A DNA stretch of 64,000 nt from Mariprofundus ferrooxydans PV-1 (GCF_000153765.1 NZ_DS022296.1:1-64000); one strand, 5' to 3'; shown: positions 18,267 through 27,813, numbered from the stretch's first letter. Notes: a model not told the origin generated them from the letters alone. Numbers and translations: made by a program.

Positions 18267-19661
18267 TCAGTGTAAACCGGCCTCTTCCTCTTCCCGTACC
18301 TCTCTGGCAAAAGCTTCCTTATTCACTGCAATAATCGCCAGCAGAATGCCGGAGTAGATAAACGTTGAGAGCAGAACAACACCGATCACCACAGCCTTGA
18401 ACATCTCCAGGTGCTCGAAACCAACAGGAATCATCATTAGCATCACGATAGAGAGTCCACCCTTGATGCCGGCAAAGGTCAGTATGCCCCACCAACGAAA
18501 ATTGACGTTGCTCATGCGCGTGGTCCGATTGGTGATCACGGCAAACTTGGCCATCATCAGCGCGCGAATAATCGTTGTCGCAACAAACATGGCGAGGATT
18601 TCCGTTTTGTAATGCCAAAGCAGTGACAGATCAACTATTTCAGCCATTGCCACAAACAGAATCGTATTAGCCACCAGAGCCAGCAGTTGCACATCCTCCT
18701 TGGTACGCACATGCCTGTCCCGCTCTTCGATAGAGATACGAATACGTCCGAGCACATTGGCAATCATGTTACGTGAAGAGGGTTCATTTTGCGCCTCCTG
18801 CTGTATGCACTCCACATCGTCACCCAGCCGGGCGTCCTCAGCCTCGATACTGCGGGTCATCAAATGGTGAATCGTAATGGTCGCAAAAATACAACTGAGA
18901 ATACCGGACAAGTGCATATGGGAGTGCGAACCAAACAGGTTAAGCAGCGTATAAAAGTGCTCCGACAATTCAAATGCGCCATAGCCGGCGATGATGATCA
19001 TCATCATTTCGGCAATCCGGTTTTCCGTGGTCTTCAGTGCGGCAATGCCGAGCAGGCCGATGACAAAACCAAACAACGCCGAGCCCAGCACAACAATCAG
19101 ACTGGTTTCAGTCACATATGCCGTGGAAATTTCACCACCATCCAGAGCATACAGGCCGATAAAGACAAAAACGATCAACGCAGTGGCATCGTTGAACAGA
19201 CTCTCACCTTCAGCCAGAATTTTAAGCTTGTGGGGCAGCTCAAACTTGGAAAAAATGCTGACAACCGATACGGGATCTGTTGCCAGTACCATAGCGAACA
19301 ACACGATGATGGCCGCAACCGACAAATGATACTGGCCAAATAACCAGTCGGCGGTAAAAATCGCCAGCACAACTGATAGCCCAACCGCCACCACCGCCAG
19401 GTAAAACAGGCTTAAACCGTGCTCCTTCAGGTCCGACAGCTTCAATTCCAGAGAATCGGCAATCAGCAGTATCGGTAGCAAAAAAATAACCAGCTCGGCA
19501 AAATGCTCCGTATCACCGGTCATGATAGGCACCTGTTGAAACAGGTAATGCACCAGAAAAGAGAGCCCGATCAAACCAAGCGGCGAAGGCAGGCTGAGCT
19601 TGTCTTCCAGTTGCAGCGCCAGATAAAGAATGACTGCGATTACCAGCAATGTCGTGATCAT
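18267..19661 (-). CDS. Na+(K+)/H+ antiporter, CPA1 type
   Basis: A 464-residue inner-membrane protein with about 12 helices. The CPA1 signatures are present: ATDPVSVVSIF, EGESLFNDATALIVF with the conserved Asp, and a late GIKGGLSIVMLM stretch. A cytoplasmic loop rich in charged residues lies near 285-330 and the C-terminus is acidic (EEEEAGLH). It would exchange Na+ or K+ for protons, useful in a salty habitat together with ectoine synthesis. The start at 19661 is set by GGGAG. The reading from 19703 adds an unlikely soluble stretch. Confidence 0.88.
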   Translation of the reverse strand: MITTLLVIAVILYLALQLEDKLSLPSPLGLIGLSFLVHYLFQQVPIMTGDTEHFAELVIFLLPILLIADSLELKLSDLKEHGLSLFYLAVVAVGLSVVLAIFTADWLFGQYHLSVAAIIVLFAMVLATDPVSVVSIFSKFELPHKLKILAEGESLFNDATALIVFVFIGLYALDGGEISTAYVTETSLIVVLGSALFGFVIGLLGIAALKTTENRIAEMMMIIIAGYGAFELSEHFYTLLNLFGSHSHMHLSGILSCIFATITIHHLMTRSIEAEDARLGDDVECIQQEAQNEPSSRNMIANVLGRIRISIEERDRHVRTKEDVQLLALVANTILFVAMAEIVDLSLLWHYKTEILAMFVATTIIRALMMAKFAVITNRTTRMSNVNFRWWGILTFAGIKGGLSIVMLMMIPVGFEHLEMFKAVVIGVVLLSTFIYSGILLAIIAVNKEAFAREVREEEEAGLH

Positions 19662-19790
19662 CAATAACTCCCTGCTATTACCACCAATGTCATCTGCCGC
19701 CACAGGTGCATTGGCAACTCAACTTATGACAAACATGCATTCACGCGGCACGCGCAATTATTACGCCAATTCCCCGTAAAAACATAAGAC

Positions 19791-20801
19791 CTAATACAAT
19801 ATAACCACTGCCACAAACAACAGGTACAAGCCTGCATTAAGCAGCAACGCTATCGGCCTGAACCAGCTGGCTCGACTGATGAGCCACAACCACGCCACTC
19901 CGAGCACCGCAAGCAAGACCGCCGCAGCGGCATGAATGTCGCTAAAATGCCATGGCATCAGCAACATACCTGCAGCCGGAATGATGGTGCTCTGAAACAC
20001 CATTGCCCCGGTAATATTACCAAAAGCCAGCGTATCCCTGCCTCGTCTGATCCACAGAATCGAATTCACCTTCTCCGGCAATTCAGTCGCTACCGGCACA
20101 ACCAGCAGCGCAATCACGAGCGCGGAAACACCGAACAAGGCACTGGCCTGCTGCACCCCATCGACAAAAACCCTAGCCCCGACTACCAGCAACGTAAGAC
20201 CGCATAGTAGCTGCAGCACCACTGCAGGCATACCATCCCCGAGCAGCCGCGATACATACAGGGGCGAATCAGCTTCCGTCGAATGCCCCTCATCCACCAG
20301 CGCGCGACTAGCCTGGATAGTTTTCAGCACATACAGGAAGTAGGTCAAAAACAGGGCTGTCGCGAAAGCGATCTTGGCTGATTCCCAGCCTTCCGGGAGC
20401 AGGGCCGCCCCGATCACCAGAGAAAAAGCAAGCATAAATACGCGCAAATCGCGATTTAACCCGCCGGATTCGGGCTTAAAGCGTGCATGCCAGCCCCGTT
20501 TTCTGCCTGCAAAGAATGCCATCAAACCGAAGCTGAGAGTACCTAACATGAACGGCGCACCAAGTATTGCACCAAGGCCCACGTCACGGTTAACCGATTC
20601 AGCGGCGCCTCCGGCCAGAATCGCCACCATAGGTACAATGGTCTCGGGCATGGCCGTACCGACGGCGGCAAACACAGAGCCGGTAACCCCCTCGGAAACA
20701 CCCAGCCGCTCGCCAATATGTTCCAGTGCGTTGGTAAACAGCTCGGCCGCCAGATAGACAATCCCGAGTGCCAGCAGCAGTAGCATCACAGTTGCAGTCA
20801 A
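19791..20801 (-). CDS. Ca2+/Na+ exchanger-like protein (CaCA family)
   Basis: A 336-residue membrane protein with about ten helices in two inverted repeats. The alpha-1 motif is SVFAAVGTAMPETIVP and the alpha-2 motif is VVPVATELPEKVNSILW followed by GNITGAMVFQST. This is the cation/Ca2+ exchanger family, including YrbG. The first codon appears to be TTG at 20801 with AAGG upstream. An ATG five codons later is the alternative. The ion is not predictable from the motifs. Confidence 0.88.
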   Translation of the reverse strand: MTATVMLLLLALGIVYLAAELFTNALEHIGERLGVSEGVTGSVFAAVGTAMPETIVPMVAILAGGAAESVNRDVGLGAILGAPFMLGTLSFGLMAFFAGRKRGWHARFKPESGGLNRDLRVFMLAFSLVIGAALLPEGWESAKIAFATALFLTYFLYVLKTIQASRALVDEGHSTEADSPLYVSRLLGDGMPAVVLQLLCGLTLLVVGARVFVDGVQQASALFGVSALVIALLVVPVATELPEKVNSILWIRRGRDTLAFGNITGAMVFQSTIIPAAGMLLMPWHFSDIHAAAAVLLAVLGVAWLWLISRASWFRPIALLLNAGLYLLFVAVVILY

Positions 20802-20858
20802 AACATCGCCTTCAACAAGCGCCGTTTATCGTGCACAGGTTGTTGTACGAGGCGGTTT

Positions 20859-21329
20859 TTACTTGTGGCTACCTGACATAAATGACATCAGCTTGACCTG
20901 ATCGGCCTTCAGGCCGCGAATCATGCGTGACTGATACAATAACATATAGGTAAACAGCGCGAACACCAGCTCATGGCTGGTCTGCATCAGACGGGCAAAG
21001 CCGGCGCGATCCATCGTGTAGACGATGCTGTCCTCTGCTGCCACAACAGTCGCCGTCGCCAGCTCACCGGACAGAAAAGTCACCTCACCGATCATCGAGC
21101 CTTCACCCAGACCTGCCAGACGCTGCACCTGACCATCCAGATCCTGAAAAATATCCACGCAACCGGAACGAACCAGATACAGTATGCCGCCCTTTTCACC
21201 CTCTTTAACGATGGTGTCACCTTTTTTGATGGCGACTGCACGAACGACACCCTCCAGCTGCTGATGTTGTTCATCACTCAACTTTGTTTTAATGATGTTG
21301 TTTTCAATCCATGCGACTTCGATGTCCAC
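20859..21329 (-). CDS. cyclic-nucleotide-binding domain protein without DNA-binding domain
   Basis: A 156-residue protein made of one CNMP beta-roll domain (ILYLVRSGCVDIFQ, then GEGSMIGEVTFLSGELATATVVA with the phosphate-binding cassette) and a short helical tail. It has no helix-turn-helix, so it is not a Crp-type regulator. The cassette lacks the Arg of the classical RxA motif (ELATATV), so cyclic nucleotide binding is uncertain. The start is GTG at 21329 with GGAGGGG upstream. It lies 57 bp downstream of the CaCA exchanger start and points the same way. Confidence 0.75.
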   Translation of the reverse strand: MDIEVAWIENNIIKTKLSDEQHQQLEGVVRAVAIKKGDTIVKEGEKGGILYLVRSGCVDIFQDLDGQVQRLAGLGEGSMIGEVTFLSGELATATVVAAEDSIVYTMDRAGFARLMQTSHELVFALFTYMLLYQSRMIRGLKADQVKLMSFMSGSHK

Positions 21330-21490
21330 AGGGCCCCTCCGATCATACCATTTTCGAAATTCAGATTGCAGACTATCGACTGATTCGACACAAGTCTACG
21401 CGAGTATTGATGCTCCTTTCAGGCATCGCCAGCCCCATCAATATTCAAGGTAAACTGGTATAATGTGGCCATTCCTGCTGCAATACGGCC

Positions 21491-22696
21491 ATGCAAGCAG
21501 GCAGCTCCTCCCCAATCAGCGCAACCGAGAAGTGGCGCCAGCACTTCACCATCGACCTGCCCGTTACTCAAACCGGCTGCATATGGGTACATGCCTGCTC
21601 TGTAGGAGAGGTAGGCTCGGTCACCCCATTGATTCAAGCGCTGCTGAATCAGGGCCATAGCGTCCATTTAACTGTTGTTACCGCCACCGGTTTTGAACAT
21701 GCGCATCGTCTGCTGGGCAACCGCATCAGCACCTCTTTCCTGCCATGGGATCTGCCCGGCGCCATGTCCCGCTATGTCGCACGTTTGCAACCGGCGCTGA
21801 TGCTGTTGACCGAAACCGAATTCTGGCCCGGTATGCTAAGCGCCTGCCAGCGGAAAAATATCCCTGTCATCGGTATCAACACACGTATTTCCGACCGCTC
21901 CTTTCCCCGCTATCTGGCATCGCGCTGGTTATGGCGGCACTGGCTTAAACCTGTTTCACTGTTTCTGGTCCAGAGTGATACGGATGCCAAGCGCCTGACA
22001 GCCATCGGCGTGCCTGCGTCAAGAATCAAAGCCTGCGGCAACCTGAAATATGCCCTTTCGGCTCCGGAGGTCGACAGTCAGCATCTGCGTGAACGCGTCG
22101 ACAGCACAGGCCGCAGACCGATATTGCTGGTTGCCAGCACTCATCAGAGAGAAGATGAACGCATCCTCAAACTATGGGAGCAGTGGCATGCTGCATGCCC
22201 GGATCTGCTGATGCTTGTCGTGCCACGCCATCCGGAGCGATTCGACAGTGTGGCCGAACTGATTCTCGCACGTGGTCACAGCCTGTCACGCTGGTCGTCT
22301 GATGAAGTGCAAACGGCTGCTGATATTGTTCTGGTCGATGCCATGGGTGTACTGACCGGCCTCTACTGCATTGCCGACCTCGTCATTATCGCCGGCAGTC
22401 TGGAGCCTGTCGGCGGCCATAATCCGCTGGAAGCTGCGGTCTGCGGTCGCGGTGTCGTTACCGGTCCGCATGTGCAGAACTTTCGACAGGTGATGCATGA
22501 AATGCAGCAGTCAGGCGGTGCTATTGTCACGCATGATGACGATGAACTGGCAGCCGCGACTACCCGCCTGCTGCATCACCCTGAAGAGCTGAGAGAGTTA
22601 CACACCAATGCTACACGCTTCATGCAGGATAAGGGCCATGCACTGGAGAACATGCTGGCTGCAATACAGCCATGGCTGCCCGAGCCAAGGCCATGA
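21491..22696 (+). CDS. waaA: Kdo transferase (3-deoxy-D-manno-octulosonic acid transferase)
   Basis: It adds Kdo to lipid IVA in LPS core synthesis. The 401-residue protein has family motifs VHACSVGEVGSVTPLIQAL, TETEFWPGML, the nucleotide-binding GSLEPVGGHNPLEAAVCG and GPHVQNF. The usual N-terminal membrane anchor (LLW-R...YRxRWxERFG) is mostly missing: the frame is closed by a stop at 21461 and the only ATG is 21491. The better RBS (AAGG at 21449) serves an ATG at 21463 in another frame. lpxK follows 24 bp later. Confidence 0.88.
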   Translation: MQAGSSSPISATEKWRQHFTIDLPVTQTGCIWVHACSVGEVGSVTPLIQALLNQGHSVHLTVVTATGFEHAHRLLGNRISTSFLPWDLPGAMSRYVARLQPALMLLTETEFWPGMLSACQRKNIPVIGINTRISDRSFPRYLASRWLWRHWLKPVSLFLVQSDTDAKRLTAIGVPASRIKACGNLKYALSAPEVDSQHLRERVDSTGRRPILLVASTHQREDERILKLWEQWHAACPDLLMLVVPRHPERFDSVAELILARGHSLSRWSSDEVQTAADIVLVDAMGVLTGLYCIADLVIIAGSLEPVGGHNPLEAAVCGRGVVTGPHVQNFRQVMHEMQQSGGAIVTHDDDELAAATTRLLHHPEELRELHTNATRFMQDKGHALENMLAAIQPWLPEPRP

Positions 22697-22720
22697 AGCT
22701 ATACATACTGAAGCGCCCGC

Positions 22721-23716
22721 ATGGCTAACATCCATGCCTGGGTGGAGAGGATTTGGTGGTCCCAAGCCCGGCCTCCGCTGCTGCTGCGTTTGCTGGAGCC
22801 GGCCTATGCCGCGATCAGCCGCCGCCATTTAAGCAAACGCAGCAGAGCTGTAATCAAACCGTCCATTCCGATGATCTCCATCGGCAATATCACTGCCGGC
22901 GGTAGCGGTAAAACACCGTTTGCCCTGTGGCTGGCCACCGAGCTGAAAGCACACGGATACCAACCAGTCATCCTCTGTCGTGGTGACGGCGGAAAATCCG
23001 GAAAAGCTGCACTGGTGGAAGCGCGAGCCGATGCCAACAGCGTCGGTGATGAGGCATGCATGCTGGCTGACCTGGCCCCCTGCCCCGTGATCGCCGCACA
23101 GGATCGGGTAGCCGGCAGCCAGCTGGCGGCCGGGATAGGGAATCTGCTAATCCTCGATGACGGCTTTCAGTATCGCCAGCTGGATCGTTGCTGCGATATT
23201 GTGCTGGTGCCTGCCGAAGGTATCGGTAACGGCCATCAAATTCCGGCAGGACCACTGCGGGAGCCTGTTGCTGCCCTGCAGCGCGCAGATATCGTGGTTC
23301 GCACATCCAACCGGCCCCAAGCCCGGATCGATCCTGTCTGGTCGCACAAAGAGTGGCGCTGGCAAGCCAAAGCCGGCGAGCTGATCGATATTCGCAATAC
23401 CGGCGCACCCGCACCCGCACAAGTATGCGCGGCTACGGCCATCGCCCGACCTCAGCGCTTTTTCGATGACCTGGCATCAACCGGCATCGCCCTGCTCTCG
23501 ACACAAACATGGCCGGATCATTACCGCTTTACCAAACAGGATACAGCAGCGTTGCTGGCGCTTAACACCCCAGTTGCGGTAACGGCTAAAGATGCCGTCA
23601 AACTTGTCCGCCTGTGGGCTGCTGATCGCCCCCTGTGGGTGCTGCAACAACGCGCCGAAGCCGAAGAGGGCCTGCTCAATGCTATTATCCGGCAAATACA
23701 ACACCCTGAGCAATAA
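22721..23716 (+). CDS. lpxK: tetraacyldisaccharide 4'-kinase
   Basis: It phosphorylates the lipid A precursor at the 4' position at the inner membrane. The protein has 331 residues with an N-terminal amphipathic segment, P-loop NITAGGSGKTP, Walker B-like LLILDDGFQYR and catalytic-type ADIVVRT and VTAKDAVKL. It is in an operon with waaA, the next step of the pathway. Confidence 0.95.
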   Translation: MANIHAWVERIWWSQARPPLLLRLLEPAYAAISRRHLSKRSRAVIKPSIPMISIGNITAGGSGKTPFALWLATELKAHGYQPVILCRGDGGKSGKAALVEARADANSVGDEACMLADLAPCPVIAAQDRVAGSQLAAGIGNLLILDDGFQYRQLDRCCDIVLVPAEGIGNGHQIPAGPLREPVAALQRADIVVRTSNRPQARIDPVWSHKEWRWQAKAGELIDIRNTGAPAPAQVCAATAIARPQRFFDDLASTGIALLSTQTWPDHYRFTKQDTAALLALNTPVAVTAKDAVKLVRLWAADRPLWVLQQRAEAEEGLLNAIIRQIQHPEQ

Positions 23717-23814
23717 AATTCCACCGGCTTGGCATGGAAGGTGCTTATCTATCACTCCAGGCAAAATGAAGCCTATACACTGTTAAAACCATTGATAAAC
23801 CGGGGGATTGAGCA

Positions 23815-24018
23815 ATGTCAGAACTCAGCAAATCAGCAGTACAGTTAAATACCATGATAAAAACAGCTATTCATGATGAGAAAATCACGCCGTGGGAGCG
23901 TGAGCAGATCATGATGCTTGCTGATGAGGATGGTATTATAGACAGTCATGAGAAAGCGCTTCTGGGCCAGTTGCAGGATATGATTCAAAGTGGAGCCATC
24001 AAACTGATGAAGGAATAG
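23815..24018 (+). CDS. small EF-hand-like protein
   Basis: A 67-residue soluble helical protein with a strong GGGGG RBS. Residues 41-53 (ADEDGIIDSHEKA) resemble an EF-hand loop with Asp, Asp-Gly, Ile, Asp and Glu at positions 3, 5-6, 8, 9 and 12, but Leu at position 1 in place of Asp. Calcium binding is possible, not shown. Downstream at about 24039-24064 an imperfect GC-rich stem (GCCGGG against CCCGGC) may act as a terminator. Confidence 0.6.
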   Translation: MSELSKSAVQLNTMIKTAIHDEKITPWEREQIMMLADEDGIIDSHEKALLGQLQDMIQSGAIKLMKE

Positions 24019-24232
24019 CCTGCCTAGGCTGCACTTTCGCCGGGGGTCTCATCATGACCCGGCTTAAATCTGAATATGTCTGAATGCTCAGACTGCCCTG
24101 GCGGTCGAAACAGCGTGTCTGGTGCCATAACCCGGCAGGTACAATCCGCTGAAAGCTGATCCCGCTCGTCCGGAGCAATATCGCAGGGTGCCAGCTTGAC
24201 ACCCTGTTGTGCTTTACCTAGCAAGGGTTGCT

Positions 24233-24838
24233 ATGGATCCCTTCCTGAAGTCCCTGACTCTCTTTCTCGTTCTATTCAACCCTTTCCTGATGAGTATTTA
24301 CCTGCTCGACCTGATCCAGGATCTGGATAGAGGCACTTTTTTCAAGGTTCTGTTTCGTGCCACGCTCATTAGCGGCTCGGTGTTTCTGGTCTTTGCCTGG
24401 GGAGGCGATGCGATCTTCACCGATATCCTGCAGGTTCAGTTTTCATCCTTTCTGATCTTCGGCGGCATTGTCATCTTTATCATTGCCCTGCAAATGATGT
24501 TCACCGGCAGCGACGCGATCAAGAAAATGCGCGGCGGCGATCCCGCCCACCTCTCCGGCTCCATTGCCATGCCATTCATGATCGGACCCGGGACCATCAG
24601 TGCCAGCGTTATTACCGGCACCACCCTCAGCTATCCGCTGGCATTAGCCGCGATCACCCTGTCGCTTATATTGACTGTGCTGATGCTGATGGTGCTGAAA
24701 TACGCCTTTGATATTATCAAGGTACGCAATGCCGATCTGCTTGAGCGCTATATTGATATCACCGGCAGGGCCAGCGCCCTGCTGACCGGCACAATCGGCG
24801 TCCAGATGATACTGCAGGGCATCCACAAGGCGCTCTAA
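24233..24838 (+). CDS. MarC family membrane protein
   Basis: A 201-residue protein with six membrane helices and the family stretch AMPFMIGPGTISASVI. MarC-type (UPF0056) proteins have no settled function. The ATG at 24233 with AGGG upstream gives the usual N-terminus. A reading from 24209 adds eight residues. It appears monocistronic. Confidence 0.85.
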   Translation: MDPFLKSLTLFLVLFNPFLMSIYLLDLIQDLDRGTFFKVLFRATLISGSVFLVFAWGGDAIFTDILQVQFSSFLIFGGIVIFIIALQMMFTGSDAIKKMRGGDPAHLSGSIAMPFMIGPGTISASVITGTTLSYPLALAAITLSLILTVLMLMVLKYAFDIIKVRNADLLERYIDITGRASALLTGTIGVQMILQGIHKAL

Positions 24839-24869
24839 CCCATAAACCTCAGCCCGCCGTTAGCCAGCC

Positions 24870-25007
24870 TGAATGACAAATCATCAGGACAGATGATTTG
24901 CACGTATTACGCCTGAAAGGTGAAGGCCATGGATGGTCTGAATAACAAATCGGCAGGAGAGCCGGTTTGCACACTTTGCGCCCGAAGGGTGAGGGCACGG
25001 ATGCCTC
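24870..25007 (+). repeat. two tandem copies of a hairpin repeat with GGA loops
   Basis: Period 69 bp. In each copy a 9-bp stem encloses a 6-nt loop. Copy 1 has arms CAAATCATC (24877) and GATGATTTG (24892) around AGGACA. Copy 2 has arms CAAATCGGC (24946) and GCCGGTTTG (24961) around AGGAGA. Bases change on both arms so pairing is kept. A second small hairpin with loop TGGA or CGGA ends each copy (near 24926 and 24994). Related copies lie at 42704-42988. Confidence 0.75.
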
Positions 25008-25077
25008 GACCGGCGGAAAAGGTGGTTCACCCAATTGCGTGCGATTCAATATGAGCAACACTTAAAAAACACCACAT

Positions 25078-25110
25078 AAAAAAGCCCAGCCGCACAAAGT
25101 ACGGCTGGGC
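25078..25110 (-). terminator. terminator of the TonB receptor gene
   Basis: On the reverse strand GCCCAGCCG (25102-25110) pairs with CGGCTGGGC (25084-25092) across a 9-nt loop, followed by a T-run (25078-25083). It lies 22 bp past the stop codon. Confidence 0.85.
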
Positions 25111-25132
25111 GAGAATATGGAACGATTCGTTG

Positions 25133-27421
25133 TTAAAGGTCGATGGTAACCCCTGCAAAGATGGAACGGCCCATGCCCGGTACCGCGATACCCCAGGGAA
25201 CAGCGGTACCCATGGTTGCGCCCTGACCAAGATATGCGCCACCCAGCGGATGGTTGTAGAAGCGATCCAGGAGGTTGCTTACGCCGACATCAAGGCGGAC
25301 CTGCTTCCACTGGTAGGTGCTATGCAGGTTCACCAGTGTGTAGCCCCCCGTCACCATTTCATTTCTGACCTTCGACACCTTCTTCTTGGCTGCAACCATC
25401 TCAACATCAACACTGCTGCTCCATCCACCCAGAGCATGCTCAAGGATCATATGCCCATTCAGAGGCATGATATTGTAAAGGTTTTCTCTGGTTACCTTGT
25501 TTTTGCCGCGAACGTAATTCATCAGGCCTTTGGCGGTTACACTGCCGTAGCTATTATCGCTAACGAGGAGATCTCCTGATAAATCGACACCGTACAGATG
25601 GGCTGACTGGTTGACGAACTGCAGGTAGACGAATGAATTGGTCGCTGTCTGGTTTGCCGCACCACAGTTGGCGTTGGCAGAGCTACAACGTGCTGCATCG
25701 ACATGGTCGCTGATGTAGGTGTAGTAAGGTGACACCTTCACTCCCCACTGCTTCTTGCCAGCATCATGGAGGTCAACCGTGGCACTTATCGTATGGGAAG
25801 TTTCCGGCTTCAAATTTAGATTGCCAACGTAACCATTGCCATCACCGGCCATATTCACCATGCGCATCATCATACCGGCAGTGGACCATGTGTAGCGTTC
25901 ATAAAGATTCGGAGAGCGGGTCTTCATCGCGTAACCGAACTCAATGGTCTTGTTCTCATCCGGGGTAAAGCGTACCAGCGCAGTCGCATCAATATTGTTA
26001 TCGACCTTTTTGCGATTTGTGGCATTAAAAGCGGCGGATTCTGCGCCCTGGAAGGCCATCATCGTATTATATCCCTGAACAGCACCTGTATTCATATCAA
26101 CACGCTCGAATCGCAGGCCCAACTGACTCAGCCAGCTACTGCTTATCTGGGACTCCCACTCACTGTAAACCGCCATTCGATCGCGTTTGCCGCCATTGAT
26201 GTTCCAGAAAACGTTCGGTGCCATCATTGCTCCACCGGAAGGATTCCACCAATCATCCAGTCGGTACTGCTGATACTCTGCACCGACCCGCAGCAGATCA
26301 GCAGACGATAGGTCAATGTTTGCTTTCAGAGAGGCACCAAGGTTTTTACCCTCGGTATCCATAGGCATACCGCGTGCAACCCCTCCGTAAAGAAACTGTT
26401 TGTCCTGACCAAACTGCATGGAGTGTTTTGTATTTTCGAAGTAGACTCGCGACTCCAGGTTGCCCCAATCGAACTCACTGGTCACACCCAGATTTGCCTG
26501 AATGCTCTTATTGCCAGTCATATCCATGCGTTGATTTGTCCAGCCCTGTTTAGGGATGTCCTGAAGACCGAGTTTCAGATCGATCATGTTGTCGCCGTTT
26601 AACACATCGACTGCAAGAGCGTGGTTGGTCGCTTCGTACATGCTTGAGCCAACCTCATCGCCTGCCAACCACCCTCGATCTACCGCGGCAAGACCCGCTG
26701 GCTTGAAGGCTGCAGCAGCCTTGTAATTCTTTGCTTTCACAGTGGAGCCGTTATATCTGACGCTGGCCGTTTCGGTAGCGGCCGTTGCAGAGGCACTGCC
26801 TCCCACGACATTGCCGTTGCTACGATAGAATGCACCGATTTGACCCTTTAAGAGCGTGCCTTCACCGGGCTTGGCAAATTCAGGGCTTTCAGATTTGACC
26901 AGAATTGTTCCACCAATACTGTCTCCCCCCATACTTACCGGTGAAATACCGGCAAAAACCGTCGCACTGCCTACATTGCTCGGATCGATGTAGGAGAGTG
27001 GCGGGTTCATATGGTTGGCACAGGCGGATACCAGGTCCATCCCATCGACTTTGATACGAAGTCGATCATCAGCCAAGCCGTGGATCGTTGGCAAACTGGA
27101 AACACCGCCGCCACTCTGAAGATTCACCCCGGGTGTGTTTTTCAGCAGGCCAGCGGTGTCGCTCGTCGCGATAGACTTCGATTTCACTTCATCCTTGCCT
27201 ACCACTGTGCAATCGGCTGCCTGCGTGTCGGCTGGAGCCGCATTGACCTTGATGGTCGGCAGATTCTCTTCGGCCCATGCATGACCTTGCGCCATACCGA
27301 TGGCTAGCACAGAAAACAGCAGGTGCCTCACACGGAATGACGATGTTGCAGCTTTATCCATTTTTCTGTTTCCAGAAAAGATATGCCCTTCTTCACTGGA
27401 AAAGAGCTTTTTGAAAATCAT
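25133..27421 (-). CDS. TonB-dependent copper receptor (OprC/NosA type)
   Basis: A 762-residue outer-membrane beta-barrel with plug domain (TIKVNAAP near the TonB box, LLKNTPGVNLQSGGGVSSLPTIHG) and C-terminal IDL ending. The barrel segment from SPNLYERYTWST through MMMRMVNMAGDGNGYVG is typical of the copper receptor subfamily, and the protein is rich in Met and His. It would import copper. The start at 27421 has GGGGGG upstream. An ATG at 27361 (MDKAAT) gives a more ordinary 30-residue signal peptide, so the start is not settled. Confidence 0.9.
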   Translation of the reverse strand: MIFKKLFSSEEGHIFSGNRKMDKAATSSFRVRHLLFSVLAIGMAQGHAWAEENLPTIKVNAAPADTQAADCTVVGKDEVKSKSIATSDTAGLLKNTPGVNLQSGGGVSSLPTIHGLADDRLRIKVDGMDLVSACANHMNPPLSYIDPSNVGSATVFAGISPVSMGGDSIGGTILVKSESPEFAKPGEGTLLKGQIGAFYRSNGNVVGGSASATAATETASVRYNGSTVKAKNYKAAAAFKPAGLAAVDRGWLAGDEVGSSMYEATNHALAVDVLNGDNMIDLKLGLQDIPKQGWTNQRMDMTGNKSIQANLGVTSEFDWGNLESRVYFENTKHSMQFGQDKQFLYGGVARGMPMDTEGKNLGASLKANIDLSSADLLRVGAEYQQYRLDDWWNPSGGAMMAPNVFWNINGGKRDRMAVYSEWESQISSSWLSQLGLRFERVDMNTGAVQGYNTMMAFQGAESAAFNATNRKKVDNNIDATALVRFTPDENKTIEFGYAMKTRSPNLYERYTWSTAGMMMRMVNMAGDGNGYVGNLNLKPETSHTISATVDLHDAGKKQWGVKVSPYYTYISDHVDAARCSSANANCGAANQTATNSFVYLQFVNQSAHLYGVDLSGDLLVSDNSYGSVTAKGLMNYVRGKNKVTRENLYNIMPLNGHMILEHALGGWSSSVDVEMVAAKKKVSKVRNEMVTGGYTLVNLHSTYQWKQVRLDVGVSNLLDRFYNHPLGGAYLGQGATMGTAVPWGIAVPGMGRSIFAGVTIDL

Positions 27422-27538
27422 TATATATCCCCCCTCAATTGCAGACATCCTGTCGACTGAAAGCCTCTGACTGCATTCGGTATCATTTGCTTGGCGGCGG
27501 ATGTTACTGACGGGGAGTTTTCGTAAAATGTGGCATAA

Positions 27539-27565
27539 TGTCGCAGAGATATTGCGACAGGTCGC
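27539..27565. promoter_or_regulatory. candidate operator upstream of the TonB receptor
   Basis: Perfect inverted repeat: TGTCGCA (27539-27545), 7-bp spacer, TGCGACA (27553-27559). A further GTCGC at 27561-27565 forms a second inverted repeat with GCGAC at 27554-27558. It lies about 118-144 bp upstream of the receptor start, so a regulator, perhaps metal-responsive, may bind here. Confidence 0.5.
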
Positions 27566-27813
27566 GCATTGTGTGCTTATCACTAATCAAATAGCCGAGT
27601 AACCTGCAGTTATCACTGTTATCTTAAAACTCTTGAGTGGGGGTTAATGAATCTACCTAGGGGTGCTCAGTGTCATCACGCAACCTCAAACCGTCCAAAG
27701 ATAATTCTAAAGTTAACACAAGGGTGCTATTGGCAGCTCATAATTGATTTGAAAGAAATGTGCTGGATTCTGTCTCAAACCGACTCTGTGACGGTTTGGC
27801 CTCCGAACAGACA

